From: Halosimplex pelagicum
GTDB lineage: Archaea; Halobacteriota; Halobacteria; Halobacteriales; Haloarculaceae
Direction: 5' to 3'
Assembly: GCF_013415905.1 (NCBI RefSeq)
Contig: NZ_CP058909.1
Location: 4,278,001 to 4,342,000, forward strand
DNA: 64,000 nucleotides
The notes below the pieces were generated by a model, which worked only from the letters and a program-made list of their open reading frames with translations, ran no database searches and was not told where the DNA came from. Every line of letters starts with the position of its first letter. The stretch's first letter is position 1. A program made the position numbers and the translations under genes. This document shows, piece by piece, positions 7,889-16,197 of the stretch.

Positions 7889-9472
7889 TCAGCGGTCCCC
7901 ACCCGCCCACCGCTCCCACACGCGGCCGGCGCCCTCGCTCGCTCGGCGCCGTATCTCCGCGGTCGCGTCCGCACCCCGCCGTACCGACTTCGCGACGTTG
8001 CACACCCACACTACCTGGCCGACCCCCATGACGTACGCGCCGAGCGTCGCCACCGCCTGCAGCGGCGCGAGCGCCGGCGGATACGTCGCCGTCCGGCGCG
8101 CCAGCGCGAAGGTCCCGAGCGCGAGCATCGCCAGGAAGGCGACGGCCGCCCCGCCCGCGGTCAGCCAGAAGTGCGCCCGCGCCAGCCGCCGGTCGTACAG
8201 CCGCCCCGTCAGGATCGGGAACCAGTGGTAGCTCGCCGCGAACAGCGCGAACACGACCGTCCCGACGAGGACGAGGTGGAAGTGACCGACCACGTAGTAG
8301 GTGCCGTGGAAGAGCCGGTCGACCGGCACGGCGGCCAGGAACACCCCGGTCACACCGCCGAGGACGAAGTTCGCCACGGCCGCGAGCGTGAACAGCATCG
8401 GCGGCGCGAGGACGAGGTCGCCGCCCCACAGCGTCGCCAGCCAGTCGAACACCTTGATCGCGCTCGGGGCCGCGATGGCCAGCGAGACGGCCATGAACGT
8501 CGCCGCCAGCCGCGGGTCGATGCCGGTCGTGAACATGTGGTGGGCCCAGACGCCGAAGGAGAGGACGCCGATGGCCAGCGTCGAGTAGACGACCCCCTCG
8601 AACCCGACGAGCGGGCGGCCGGCGTACCGCGGCAGAAGGTGCGATATCAGCCCCAGCGCCGGCAGGCCGAGCACGTACACCTCTGGGTGGCCGAAGAACC
8701 AGAAGAGGTGCTGCCAGCGGACCGGGCCGCCGGTCGAGACGGCGAAGAAGGCCGTCCCCAGGTTGCGGTCAAGCAGCAACATCACGAGCGCGCTGCCGAG
8801 GACGGGGAAGGCGAACAGCACCAGTCCCGAGGCGGTCAGCACCGACCAGGTGAACGCGTCGACCTCGTGCCAGCCGACCGTCCGCGATTCGAGGACGGTC
8901 ACGAGCAAGGTGATCGCGGCCAGCACGGTGCTGACGCCCGCGAGGTGCAGACCGACGAGCAGCAGGTCGAGGCCGGTCCCGGCGGCCGACCGCGACAGCG
9001 GGACGTACAGCGTCCAGCCGACCGCCGGCGGTTCGAGCCCGGGTATCCCGAGGAGGGCGCCCGCGGCGCCGGCGCGGGCGAGCAGGAGCGCGGGCGGCAA
9101 CAGCCAGAACGCCGTCGCCGAGAGCCGCGGGAAGGCCACGTCGTCGGCGCCGACCAGCGGGGGGACGACGACTGTGGCGATACCGAACGCGGCCGGCGTC
9201 GCGGCGAAGAACAGCATCGTCAGCCCGTGGGTCGTGAAGAAGGCGTCGTAGGTCGCCGCCGACCAGACGCCGCGGCCGGGCGTCAGCAGCTCCGTCCGCA
9301 GCGCCATCGCGTCGGCGGCGCCCCAGAGCCCGGCGACGAGCGCCAGCGCGAGGTAGCGCCGGCCCACGTCGGCGTGGTCGACCGAGGTGAGCCAGCGGCG
9401 GCCGGTCTCTGCGGCTGCACGGCCGGTCTTTGCGACCGAACGGGCGATATCGGCGAGGGCGCGCGAGGGCAC
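7889..9472 (-). CDS. Haem-copper oxidase subunit I (A-type O2 reductase)
   Basis: 527 residues with 12 predicted helices and all metal ligands. These are His82 (TTHGL) and His399 for low-spin haem, His397 for high-spin haem (GHFHLV), and His262, His311 and His312 for CuB (FFGHPEVY, WAHHMF). Tyr266 of HPEVY is present for the His-Tyr cross-link, so it is an O2 reductase and not an NO reductase. Lys340 (SAIKVFDW) marks the K channel and Glu264 is in place. By eye alignment the D-channel asparagines are replaced (Thr100, Ser118, Ala119), although Asp111 remains. The GTG start overlaps the upstream stop as TAGTG. Subunit II is separated from it by five genes. Confidence 0.95.
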   Translation of the reverse strand: MPSRALADIARSVAKTGRAAAETGRRWLTSVDHADVGRRYLALALVAGLWGAADAMALRTELLTPGRGVWSAATYDAFFTTHGLTMLFFAATPAAFGIATVVVPPLVGADDVAFPRLSATAFWLLPPALLLARAGAAGALLGIPGLEPPAVGWTLYVPLSRSAAGTGLDLLLVGLHLAGVSTVLAAITLLVTVLESRTVGWHEVDAFTWSVLTASGLVLFAFPVLGSALVMLLLDRNLGTAFFAVSTGGPVRWQHLFWFFGHPEVYVLGLPALGLISHLLPRYAGRPLVGFEGVVYSTLAIGVLSFGVWAHHMFTTGIDPRLAATFMAVSLAIAAPSAIKVFDWLATLWGGDLVLAPPMLFTLAAVANFVLGGVTGVFLAAVPVDRLFHGTYYVVGHFHLVLVGTVVFALFAASYHWFPILTGRLYDRRLARAHFWLTAGGAAVAFLAMLALGTFALARRTATYPPALAPLQAVATLGAYVMGVGQVVWVCNVAKSVRRGADATAEIRRRASEGAGRVWERWAGGDR

Positions 9473-10938
9473 TATCGCTCCGTCGCGGTCCGCCGGGCGA
9501 ACCGGCGGAGCTCCCAGACGCCGACGACGCCGACAGTGGTCGCGGCGCCGAACGCGACCGTCGGGTCGAGGCTGTAGAGCACGCCGCCGACCAGCGGCGC
9601 GGGCGCCACCGCGAGCGCGCGGGCGGTCCGGTAGTCGTCGGGATCGGCCGCCGAGCGGTCGACCGCTTCGGCGACCGCGTCGTCGCGAGCGCCGGCGGCC
9701 GCGGCGCGCAGGCCGAACAGCCCGAACAGCGCCGCGACGGCGGCCGTGACCGGCGGGAGGCCGACGAACAGCAGCGGGAAGGCCGCAGCCAGCGTCGCGC
9801 CGCCGACGAGCGCGGCCGTCGCCCGGCGGTGGCTCTCGGCGCGCCGCCCGACCGCGTCGCCAGCGGCGGCGAGCGCGAGTTCGCCGACGACCAGCGCGCC
9901 GAAGGTCCCGCTCGGACCGAGCCGCAGGCCCAGCAGCGTCGTCCGGAGGCCGAGGACGCTCGTCACGACGAGGACGACGAACACCGAGACGAGGCCGACG
10001 GCGACGCCGACGAGCGTCTCGCCGACCAGCAGCGACCGGGCGGTGGTCGGTGCGGACCGAATCGCGCGGAACAGGGGCCGGACGCTCGGTCGCGTTGCGG
10101 CCTCACTCGGCGCGGGGAGCGTCTCCGGCTCGACGGCGGCGTCGCGGTCGTCGTGGACTGCCGCGGCGGGGTCGTCGTCGACGGCTCGCAGCGCGGCGAC
10201 GGCGAGCCCGAGGACCGCACCGAGCGCGAGCAGCGCCCCGAGGGCCGCGCCGAGCGTCCCGGCGATCCCGAGCAAGGCGACGGTCACCGCGACGCCGGCG
10301 GCGCCGGCCGCGGCGCCCCGCCAGTCACCCGCCCGCGGCGCGACGCCGAACGGGTCGGTCGTCGGCGCGACGCTCGTCCCGTCGGCGGTCGCCGCGGTCG
10401 CGCCCAGCGGGACGACGCCGAGGACGACCCAGACCCAGCCCGGCACGCCGGTCGCCGCGGCGAGCCCGGGCGCGAGCAGCCACGCGACCAGGCCGGCGAC
10501 CGCGGCGAGTATCGGCGTGACGGAGTCGCCGTCGGACCCGAAGTCGAACCCGCTCGCGACCGCGACGGTCGCCATCGCGACCGTCCCGAAGAGTCCGACG
10601 ACGAGCGGCGAGCCGCCGAGGACGCCCAGGTACTCCGGCGCGTAGCGGCTGGCGGCGTAGACGAGACCGTCGAACCCGAGCGCGCCGGCGGCGACGACGC
10701 GGGGGTCGCCCTCGGCGAGGGCGGTCTTCACCCGCGTCGCGGTCTCGTCGAGGTCCGACCGGACGCGCGCGACCGTCTCGTCGATGTCGGCGTCGTCGAC
10801 CGTCCCGGCGATCCGGTCGGCGACTGCTTCTGGGTCTGTGCTGTCGGAAGCGGCCGGTCCGGCCGGCGGGTCCGTCCGGTCCGGGCCGGTCGGGTCCGGT
10901 TCGTCCGTCTGGCCGTCTCGGTCTGGTCGGTCTGTCAT
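9472..10938 (-). CDS. MFS-like multi-helix membrane protein
   Basis: 488 residues. An acidic, Pro/Asp-rich N-terminal 60 residues and an amphipathic stretch (IDETVARVRSDLDETATRV) precede about 11-12 membrane helices in two halves. The halves are separated near residue 240-280 by a charged loop. The second half opens with RPLFRAIRSAPTTARSLLVG followed by a long helix, the pattern of helix 7 in major facilitator transporters. Resemblance to MFS is by pattern only and moderate. Its stop overlaps the subunit I start (TAGTG), so it is co-translated with the oxidase. Bacterial CcoA is an MFS copper importer needed for cbb3 oxidase assembly. A similar role here would be attractive but is speculative. 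Confidence 0.65.
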   Translation of the reverse strand: MTDRPDRDGQTDEPDPTGPDRTDPPAGPAASDSTDPEAVADRIAGTVDDADIDETVARVRSDLDETATRVKTALAEGDPRVVAAGALGFDGLVYAASRYAPEYLGVLGGSPLVVGLFGTVAMATVAVASGFDFGSDGDSVTPILAAVAGLVAWLLAPGLAAATGVPGWVWVVLGVVPLGATAATADGTSVAPTTDPFGVAPRAGDWRGAAAGAAGVAVTVALLGIAGTLGAALGALLALGAVLGLAVAALRAVDDDPAAAVHDDRDAAVEPETLPAPSEAATRPSVRPLFRAIRSAPTTARSLLVGETLVGVAVGLVSVFVVLVVTSVLGLRTTLLGLRLGPSGTFGALVVGELALAAAGDAVGRRAESHRRATAALVGGATLAAAFPLLFVGLPPVTAAVAALFGLFGLRAAAAGARDDAVAEAVDRSAADPDDYRTARALAVAPAPLVGGVLYSLDPTVAFGAATTVGVVGVWELRRFARRTATER

Positions 10939-10955
10939 GGCTATGTGTCGTCGGA

Positions 10956-12491
10956 TCAGTCGGTGTCCGCGTCGGCGGTATCGGGCGTCTCGGGCGCGTC
11001 GACCGCGGCGGCGACCCGGTGGGCCGTCGCGGCCAGGAGTCGGTCGACGGCGGTGGCGGCGCTAGCGGCGGTGCCGACGGCGGCGAGGCCGCGGTCGCGC
11101 CAGCGGTCGCCTCCCGGGTCGGGGCCGTCGGCGTCCGACGCGGCGCCGCGGTCCGCTCGGCTCGCCGCGGCGTCGAGACCGGTGCCGACGAGCGCGGCGA
11201 GGAGGGCCGCGAGGAGCGCGACTCCGCCGCCGGCCACGCGCAGCGCGCCTCGGCTGCGGTCGTCGGCGGCCCGGATCGCGGCGGCCGTCCGCGCGCGGAC
11301 GGCGTCGAGGCCGTAGGTGGCCGTCACCTGAGCGAGGGCGACCGGCGTCGCGACGGCGTTCAGCGCGAGCGTGTAGCCGTCGGGGACGGTGGCGCCGACC
11401 TCACCGGCGGGCGGTATCAGGCCGAGGCCGCCGGCGACGTAGTGGACGACGACGCCGGCGACGACGGCGGCGACGGCGAGCGCGGCGGTGAGCGCCGCGG
11501 CCATCCGCGTGCCGTAGTACTCCCGGTAGAGGCGGACGAGCGGCGGGATGAGCAGGTCGGCGTAGATAAACGAGAGGACGGCGCCGTAGGGGACGCCGTT
11601 GGTCCAGAGCACGAGCGCGAACGGGACGTTCCCGACCGAGCACATGAACGTGGCCGCGCCGATGGCCACGGCGACGACCGTCGCCGCGGTGACGGCGGCC
11701 AGTCCCGAACCCTCGGGGACGACCGCCGCCCACCAGGCGTCGGGGACGAACCCGCCGACGAGGCCGGCGACGACGAAGCCCAGCGCCACGTCGCGCCAGA
11801 CCATCTCCCAGTCTTTCATCGTCGCGCGGGCGGCGCTCGCCCAGCCCGCCCGCGAGAGCACGCGGTCCTGGAGTCGGGTGTCGTCGGCGTCGTCCGACCG
11901 CGCCTCGTAGACGCGGCGGCAGCCGCCGCAGCAGGCGAACTCGACGCCGGCCCCGGTTTCGATCCGGACGGCGTCGGGGTCGGTCGGGTCGACGGTCGCC
12001 GAGCAGGTCGGGCAGGCGGCGCCGTCGGTCGTCCGGACGTGCTCGCGGGCGTCCTCGACCCACGCCTCGGGGATTACGCGGCGGAACAGCAGGGCGAGGA
12101 CGAGGACGGCGACGACGCCGCCGAGGTACTCGCCGACGACGAACTGCCAGCCGAGCAGCACCCAGAGGACGAAGCCGAGCTCGACCACGAGGTCGGTGCT
12201 GGCGAACATGAACGCGCCGAGCGTGGCGACGCCGGAGCCGCCCTTCTTGAACAGCGTCTTCGTCGTGCCGACCGCGGAGTACGAACACGACGAGGAGGCC
12301 GCGCCGAGGGCGGCGCCGAGGCCGACCTCGCGCCAGCCGTCGCCGCCGAGGGCGCGGGTCATCCGGTCCTCGCTGACGAACGCCTCGACGGCGCCCGAGA
12401 GCGTGAACCCGAGGACCAGCGCCCACCAGGTGTCCCAGGTCATCTCCGCGACCAGCGCGACGGCTCTGAGTGTTGAGTCGGTGAGCGACAT
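10956..12491 (-). CDS. SO_0444-type Cu/Zn efflux permease (ArsP/DUF318-like)
   Basis: 511 residues from MSLTDSTLRAVALVAEMTWD. The sequence is two blocks of helices separated by a soluble cysteine-rich insert. Block one carries the family hallmark AASSSCSYSAVGTTKTLFKKG (Cys69). Block two carries ATFMCSVGNVPFALVLWTNG. The insert has Cys160, Cys163, Cys187, Cys188 and Cys191 (CPTC...CCGGC), a TRASH-like metal-binding knuckle. These features match the SO_0444 family of predicted copper/zinc exporters. An HMA chaperone gene lies 65 bp upstream, consistent with copper. A longer in-frame start was rejected because the extra residues are Arg/Pro-rich and non-conserved in character. Likely in the cytoplasmic membrane. 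Confidence 0.85.
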   Translation of the reverse strand: MSLTDSTLRAVALVAEMTWDTWWALVLGFTLSGAVEAFVSEDRMTRALGGDGWREVGLGAALGAASSSCSYSAVGTTKTLFKKGGSGVATLGAFMFASTDLVVELGFVLWVLLGWQFVVGEYLGGVVAVLVLALLFRRVIPEAWVEDAREHVRTTDGAACPTCSATVDPTDPDAVRIETGAGVEFACCGGCRRVYEARSDDADDTRLQDRVLSRAGWASAARATMKDWEMVWRDVALGFVVAGLVGGFVPDAWWAAVVPEGSGLAAVTAATVVAVAIGAATFMCSVGNVPFALVLWTNGVPYGAVLSFIYADLLIPPLVRLYREYYGTRMAAALTAALAVAAVVAGVVVHYVAGGLGLIPPAGEVGATVPDGYTLALNAVATPVALAQVTATYGLDAVRARTAAAIRAADDRSRGALRVAGGGVALLAALLAALVGTGLDAAASRADRGAASDADGPDPGGDRWRDRGLAAVGTAASAATAVDRLLAATAHRVAAAVDAPETPDTADADTD

Positions 12492-12556
12492 GTGAAAGGG
12501 GGCGGTCGGTCCGGGTCGGTCAGTCGTCCGATTCGTTCGGTCAGTGCGCGCGCCGA

Positions 12557-12766
12557 TCAGTCCTCGTGGGGCACGTCGAAGCCGAGCCCGGCGATGCAGT
12601 CGCGGACCGTCGGGCAGACGTCCTCGGGGCACTCGACGGAGACGGTCCCGGCGTCGGCGTCGGCGTCGACCGACTCGACGCCGGCGACGCAGGTGACGGC
12701 CGAGGTGACCGTCCGTTCGCAGTTCGCGCAGGTCATTCCGTCGACGGCGATGGTGTGTTCGGGCAT
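12557..12766 (-). CDS. HMA-domain copper chaperone
   Basis: 69 residues, MPEHTIAVDGMTCANCERTV, a single heavy-metal-associated domain with the metal-binding loop GMTCANC (Cys13, Cys16). The length is that of CopZ-type chaperones. Unusually it has three more cysteines in the second half (ECPEDVCPTVRDC), giving a possible second metal site not present in ordinary CopZ. It lies just upstream of the Cu/Zn permease in the same orientation and probably delivers cytosolic copper to it or to oxidase assembly. The start ATG was preferred over one 14 codons upstream because the HMA fold begins here. Confidence 0.9.
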   Translation of the reverse strand: MPEHTIAVDGMTCANCERTVTSAVTCVAGVESVDADADAGTVSVECPEDVCPTVRDCIAGLGFDVPHED

Positions 12767-12870
12767 CGCACCCCGGGTAGCGCCCCCTCGACTGATAAGG
12801 GGCGACACGCTCCCGGGGACGGGACCGTCTCCGAAGCCCGTGCGGAGGAGCCCGTCGCGACGGCCGCCGG

Positions 12871-13908
12871 TCAGCCGAACCGTTCGAGGACGGTGCCGTT
12901 GTCGCCGACGGCCACGTCGGCGTAGGAGTCGGTGCCGAGCGCGCAGCCGTTGAGCGCCTTCGAGGTCGGCGTGTCGGCCTCCTGCCAGGAGTGGTCGGCG
13001 AGTTCGTAGACGGCGCCGTCGACGCCGGTCGTCAGCGCGTCGTCGCCGCGGCGGTCGACCGCGTGGAGCGCCGCCTCCGCGACCGGCGTGCGGAACCAGC
13101 CGTAGCCGTCGTAGTCGAAGGCGGCGCCGTCGGCGGTGACGACGGTGATCAGGTCGGGCTCCATCGCGGACACGTCACGGATCGCCGTCTCGACGCCGCG
13201 CAGGCCCATCGTCGTCCAGCCGGCTTCGTCGCGCTCGGTCGGGTCGACCGGGCCGGTGTGGCCGTAGACGCCGCCGGCGGCGTCGGTGACGACCGTCGTT
13301 CGGCCGACGGCGTCGACGGCCGTGCCGGGTTCGCCGCCGGTCGGCTTCGTGAGTTCGCCCCAGCGGACGGTGCCCTGGCGGGCTCGCCCGGGGAGCAACT
13401 CGCCGGAGCCGTTGAGCAGGGCGACCCGCTCGGAGCCGGCGCGGCCGGCGACGGCCACGTCCGTCCAGGTGCTGGTGTGTCCCACGGGCCCGGACACGTC
13501 GGTGAGCGTCCCCGAGACGGGGTCGTATGCGCCCGCTGCGCCGCTCTCGCCGGCCAGCCAGATCCGGCGGGCGTCGTCGGTCACGGCGACGCCGTGCAGG
13601 CCGTTTCCCTGGCCCGCGGGGCCGTTCTCGACGACGGTCTGCCAGGCGTCGCCCTGGCGGGCGACGACGACGCCGCCCTCGCCGACGGCGTGGGGGCCGG
13701 CGGTCGTCAGCGTCACGTCGCGGAGCGCGCCGCCGACGGGCGCGCCCACGTCGAGCCAGCCGTGCGGGACGGTGCGGTTGCCACAGCCCGCGAGGCCGAC
13801 GGTCGCCGTCGCGGTCGCCGCTGCGGCGAGGAACCGTCGCCGGGTGGGTCGGATGTCGTCGCGTCGATCGGGGGCAGGTCGGTCGTCGTCGTGTCGGTCG
13901 GGGGCCAT
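12871..13908 (-). CDS. Tat lipoprotein beta-propeller
   Basis: 345 residues. A twin-arginine signal (TRRRFLAAAA, Arg24-Arg25) ends in a lipobox LAGC with Cys42, so the protein should be exported folded and lipid-anchored outside the membrane. The rest is a run of propeller-like blocks (GPHAVGEGGVVVARQGDAWQ, RRIWLAGESGAAGAYD, and others). It is the paralogue of the signal-less protein at 5928-6926, with the same order of landmarks. Being next to copper chaperone, permease and DUF2182 genes, it may act on the extracellular side of oxidase or copper biogenesis. The mechanism is unknown. No Cys or Met clusters for copper binding are evident in the body. Confidence 0.85.
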   Translation of the reverse strand: MAPDRHDDDRPAPDRRDDIRPTRRRFLAAAATATATVGLAGCGNRTVPHGWLDVGAPVGGALRDVTLTTAGPHAVGEGGVVVARQGDAWQTVVENGPAGQGNGLHGVAVTDDARRIWLAGESGAAGAYDPVSGTLTDVSGPVGHTSTWTDVAVAGRAGSERVALLNGSGELLPGRARQGTVRWGELTKPTGGEPGTAVDAVGRTTVVTDAAGGVYGHTGPVDPTERDEAGWTTMGLRGVETAIRDVSAMEPDLITVVTADGAAFDYDGYGWFRTPVAEAALHAVDRRGDDALTTGVDGAVYELADHSWQEADTPTSKALNGCALGTDSYADVAVGDNGTVLERFG

Positions 13909-13909
13909 C

Positions 13910-14713
13910 TCAGGGGAGCAACCCCGGGAGCAGGAGGACGGCCAGTCCGCCGACGCCGGCGGCGACGCCGACCGCCGTCGCCATCTCGTCCTCCCAGGGC
14001 GGCATCCGTTCGGCCGTGACGACGAGCGTCAGGCCGAGCATGACGACGGGGTTCATCGAGCCGGCGACGACCATCAGCGCGAACAGCGGCCAGGTGGCGC
14101 GGACGCACTCGACCCCGTGGTCGATCCCCTTCCGGGCGCCCTGTTCGAGCGAGAGCGCGTCGCCGTCGAACGAGACCGAACCGCAACACTCCCGCAGCGC
14201 CGAGCGCTTGTGGTCGGTCCGCTGGTACCAGGCGACGAACAGGCCGAGCCCGCCGACCAGCAGCGGGCCGTGGGCGGCCGTCAGCCCGCTAATACCCACG
14301 AGGGCGTCGACGAGCAGCGGGACGAGTCCGGCGGCTGTCCAGACCGAGCTGTAGGCGAGCAACAGCGCGGCGACGCCCGCGCCGGCGCCCCAGCCGTCGG
14401 TCTCGGACTCGCGGGTGTACCGGCGGACCAGCGGGAGCATGGCCGGGTACATCATGGCGGACATCATCGTCCCCCAGGCGAGCAGGTACGCGAGGGCGCC
14501 GGCGAGGCCGTTCGAGGTGCCCATCGCCTCGAAGACGCCCGGTGCGGTCGCCGGCCCCGGCATCGACGGCATCGGGAGCCAGCCGCCGAGGAGGACCGTC
14601 CAGAGCGCCAGCGTGACGAGGGTCACGCCGACCGGCGCCGGCGGCAACTCGTCGGGGACTACCGCGTCGGTGAGTCGGTCTCGGTACTGTCGGAGTCGTG
14701 CGTGCGTGGACAT
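13910..14713 (-). CDS. DUF2182 integral membrane protein
   Basis: 267 residues. After an N-terminal cytosolic segment it has about seven helices and the DUF2182 signature region: AWGTMMSAMMYPAMLPLVRRY with its Met-rich helix (WGTMMSAMM), and WYQRTDHKRSALRECCGS with a Cys pair. Such Met/Cys-rich membrane proteins are described as predicted metal-binding proteins and recur near copper enzymes. The stop lies one base from the start of the Tat propeller, so the two are almost certainly co-transcribed. The ATG at 14711-14713 fits. A 239-bp gap lies upstream. Confidence 0.85.
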   Translation of the reverse strand: MSTHARLRQYRDRLTDAVVPDELPPAPVGVTLVTLALWTVLLGGWLPMPSMPGPATAPGVFEAMGTSNGLAGALAYLLAWGTMMSAMMYPAMLPLVRRYTRESETDGWGAGAGVAALLLAYSSVWTAAGLVPLLVDALVGISGLTAAHGPLLVGGLGLFVAWYQRTDHKRSALRECCGSVSFDGDALSLEQGARKGIDHGVECVRATWPLFALMVVAGSMNPVVMLGLTLVVTAERMPPWEDEMATAVGVAAGVGGLAVLLLPGLLP

Positions 14714-14952
14714 GGATGAACTGGTCGGCGGGGCGGTCGCGGCCCCGCCGTCGCGGTGTGGCCGCGTCGTCGCGGCCCGTCGCTGTCGGTCGGCTTGCGG
14801 TGCGGCCGTGCGCCGGAGGGGTCCGGCGGCGGCCTGTCGAGCGGGGAGACGGCGGTTCGGCGCTCGACGGCGGTCGGGACGCCGGGCTCGGGGTGAGGCG
14901 TGGGTCCTGTCATGGGTCTGGTGGTCGGCGGTCGCTGGGCGGCGGGCACCGG
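14714..14952. other. Spacer upstream of the DUF2182 gene
   Basis: 239 bp of very GC-rich sequence with no convincing gene. Open frames through it encode only Arg/Pro-rich shadow sequence. It separates the DUF389/membrane-protein pair from the copper/oxidase genes and may hold an internal promoter, but I see no clear TATA box. Confidence 0.4.
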
Positions 14953-16197
14953 TCAGTTCCGACCGAACGGGTCGCTGCCGTCCCGGTGGGTCGCGTAGTC
15001 GGGCGTCTCCCGGTAGGGGGTGAACGTGCCCGGCGCGGCGGTCCGCTTGGCGATGGTGGCGACCCGGAGGAGGAAGGAGAGCAGCACCGCGAACGGGACG
15101 AAGACGGCGGCGAACGCGAGGCTGAGCAGGCCGTCGAGCAGGATCGGGTGCCCGCCGAGCGGCTGGCCGTTGGCGAAGGCCATGATGACCATCGTCGCGA
15201 CGAGGAACGCGCCGACGCCGGTGTAGCCGATGAACCGCGAGAGATACGACAGCTCCTGGGTGAGATACAGCGCCTTGAAGTACTGGCGCAGCACGTCGAG
15301 CGCGACGAACGACTCCTCCAGCTCGGCCAGTCCCTCGCGGGCGGCCCCGGGCAGCTCGTCGGCGTAGCGCTCGCGGATGCGGCGCGCGTCGTTGACGTTC
15401 CGGGAGTAGCTGTCGCCCATCATCGGCGGCAGGATCTCGATGAGCGGCTGGTGGCTGCCGTCGAGGTGAGCCCGCACGTCGGCGACCTGCGCGCGGACGA
15501 CGCCGACGTAGGCGTCGACGGCCGCCCGCGGTCGCCCCTCCAACGAGTCGACGGCGTCGGCGAGCGCGTCGGCCTGGCCGGCGACCACCTCGACGGCGAC
15601 GCCGAGGAAGGGCGCGGGCTCGGTCGGGCTCACGGACACCTCGGGGTGGTCGCGCTCGAACTCGCGGCGGAACGCGGCCACGTCGTCGACCTGCTCGCGG
15701 ACCTGCTCGGGCGAGCCGAACAGCCGCGCGACGGTGAGCTGGTTGACGGCGACGACTATCGGGACGAACGAGAACAGCCCCGAGATGACCGCCCCGAAGG
15801 CCGTCGCCACGAACGACCCCTCGGCGACGCCGACGACCCCGGCGAGGCTCAGCAGGAAGGTCCCGAGGCCGACGGCGCCGACCATCAGCGCGGCGATCCG
15901 CCAGCGGTCGCCCGACAGCAGGAGCCACCGCCGGAATCGTGCCCTGCGCTCCGGGTCGGCGACGAGCTTCGCGGCGACGATGCCGCCGGCGACCGCGAGC
16001 CTGGTCGCGAACCACAGCAACCGGACCGACAGCGCCGCGGCGCGGACGACGGGATGGGTCCCGTCCGTCGATTCGGTGGAGCGTTCGGCGTCGGAGTCGG
16101 GCCGGGTATCGGTGACCGGGCGCTCGTCGTCGGCTGGCCGTCCGTCGTCGGTGGATCGTCCGTCGTCGGCCGGGCGCTCGGCTTCGTCGGCCGTCAC
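14953..16197 (-). CDS. Membrane protein paired with DUF389 (paralogue family A)
   Basis: 414 residues from a GTG that overlaps the DUF389 stop (GTGA). An acidic N-terminal 50 residues with DDGRSTDDGRPADDERP-type repeats precede two membrane helices at about 100-165. A long soluble region (SEQVREQVDDVAAF-like helices) follows, and then two more helices at the C-terminus. The segment YFKALYLTQELSYLSRF and the end VATIAKRTAAPGTFTPYRE are shared with the proteins at 24966-26009 and 26310-27401 (FKTLYFQWELINLSRQIL; RIATVTQHTLSIGPFILRE). This defines a local paralogous family. The function is unknown; a four-helix channel-like membrane protein is suggested only by topology. Confidence 0.75.
   Translation of the reverse strand: MTADEAERPADDGRSTDDGRPADDERPVTDTRPDSDAERSTESTDGTHPVVRAAALSVRLLWFATRLAVAGGIVAAKLVADPERRARFRRWLLLSGDRWRIAALMVGAVGLGTFLLSLAGVVGVAEGSFVATAFGAVISGLFSFVPIVVAVNQLTVARLFGSPEQVREQVDDVAAFRREFERDHPEVSVSPTEPAPFLGVAVEVVAGQADALADAVDSLEGRPRAAVDAYVGVVRAQVADVRAHLDGSHQPLIEILPPMMGDSYSRNVNDARRIRERYADELPGAAREGLAELEESFVALDVLRQYFKALYLTQELSYLSRFIGYTGVGAFLVATMVIMAFANGQPLGGHPILLDGLLSLAFAAVFVPFAVLLSFLLRVATIAKRTAAPGTFTPYRETPDYATHRDGSDPFGRN

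Noticed and set aside
7889..9472. Nitric oxide reductase subunit
   Set aside because: The HPEVY motif with its cross-linking Tyr and the K-channel Lys are present, which mark O2 reductases.
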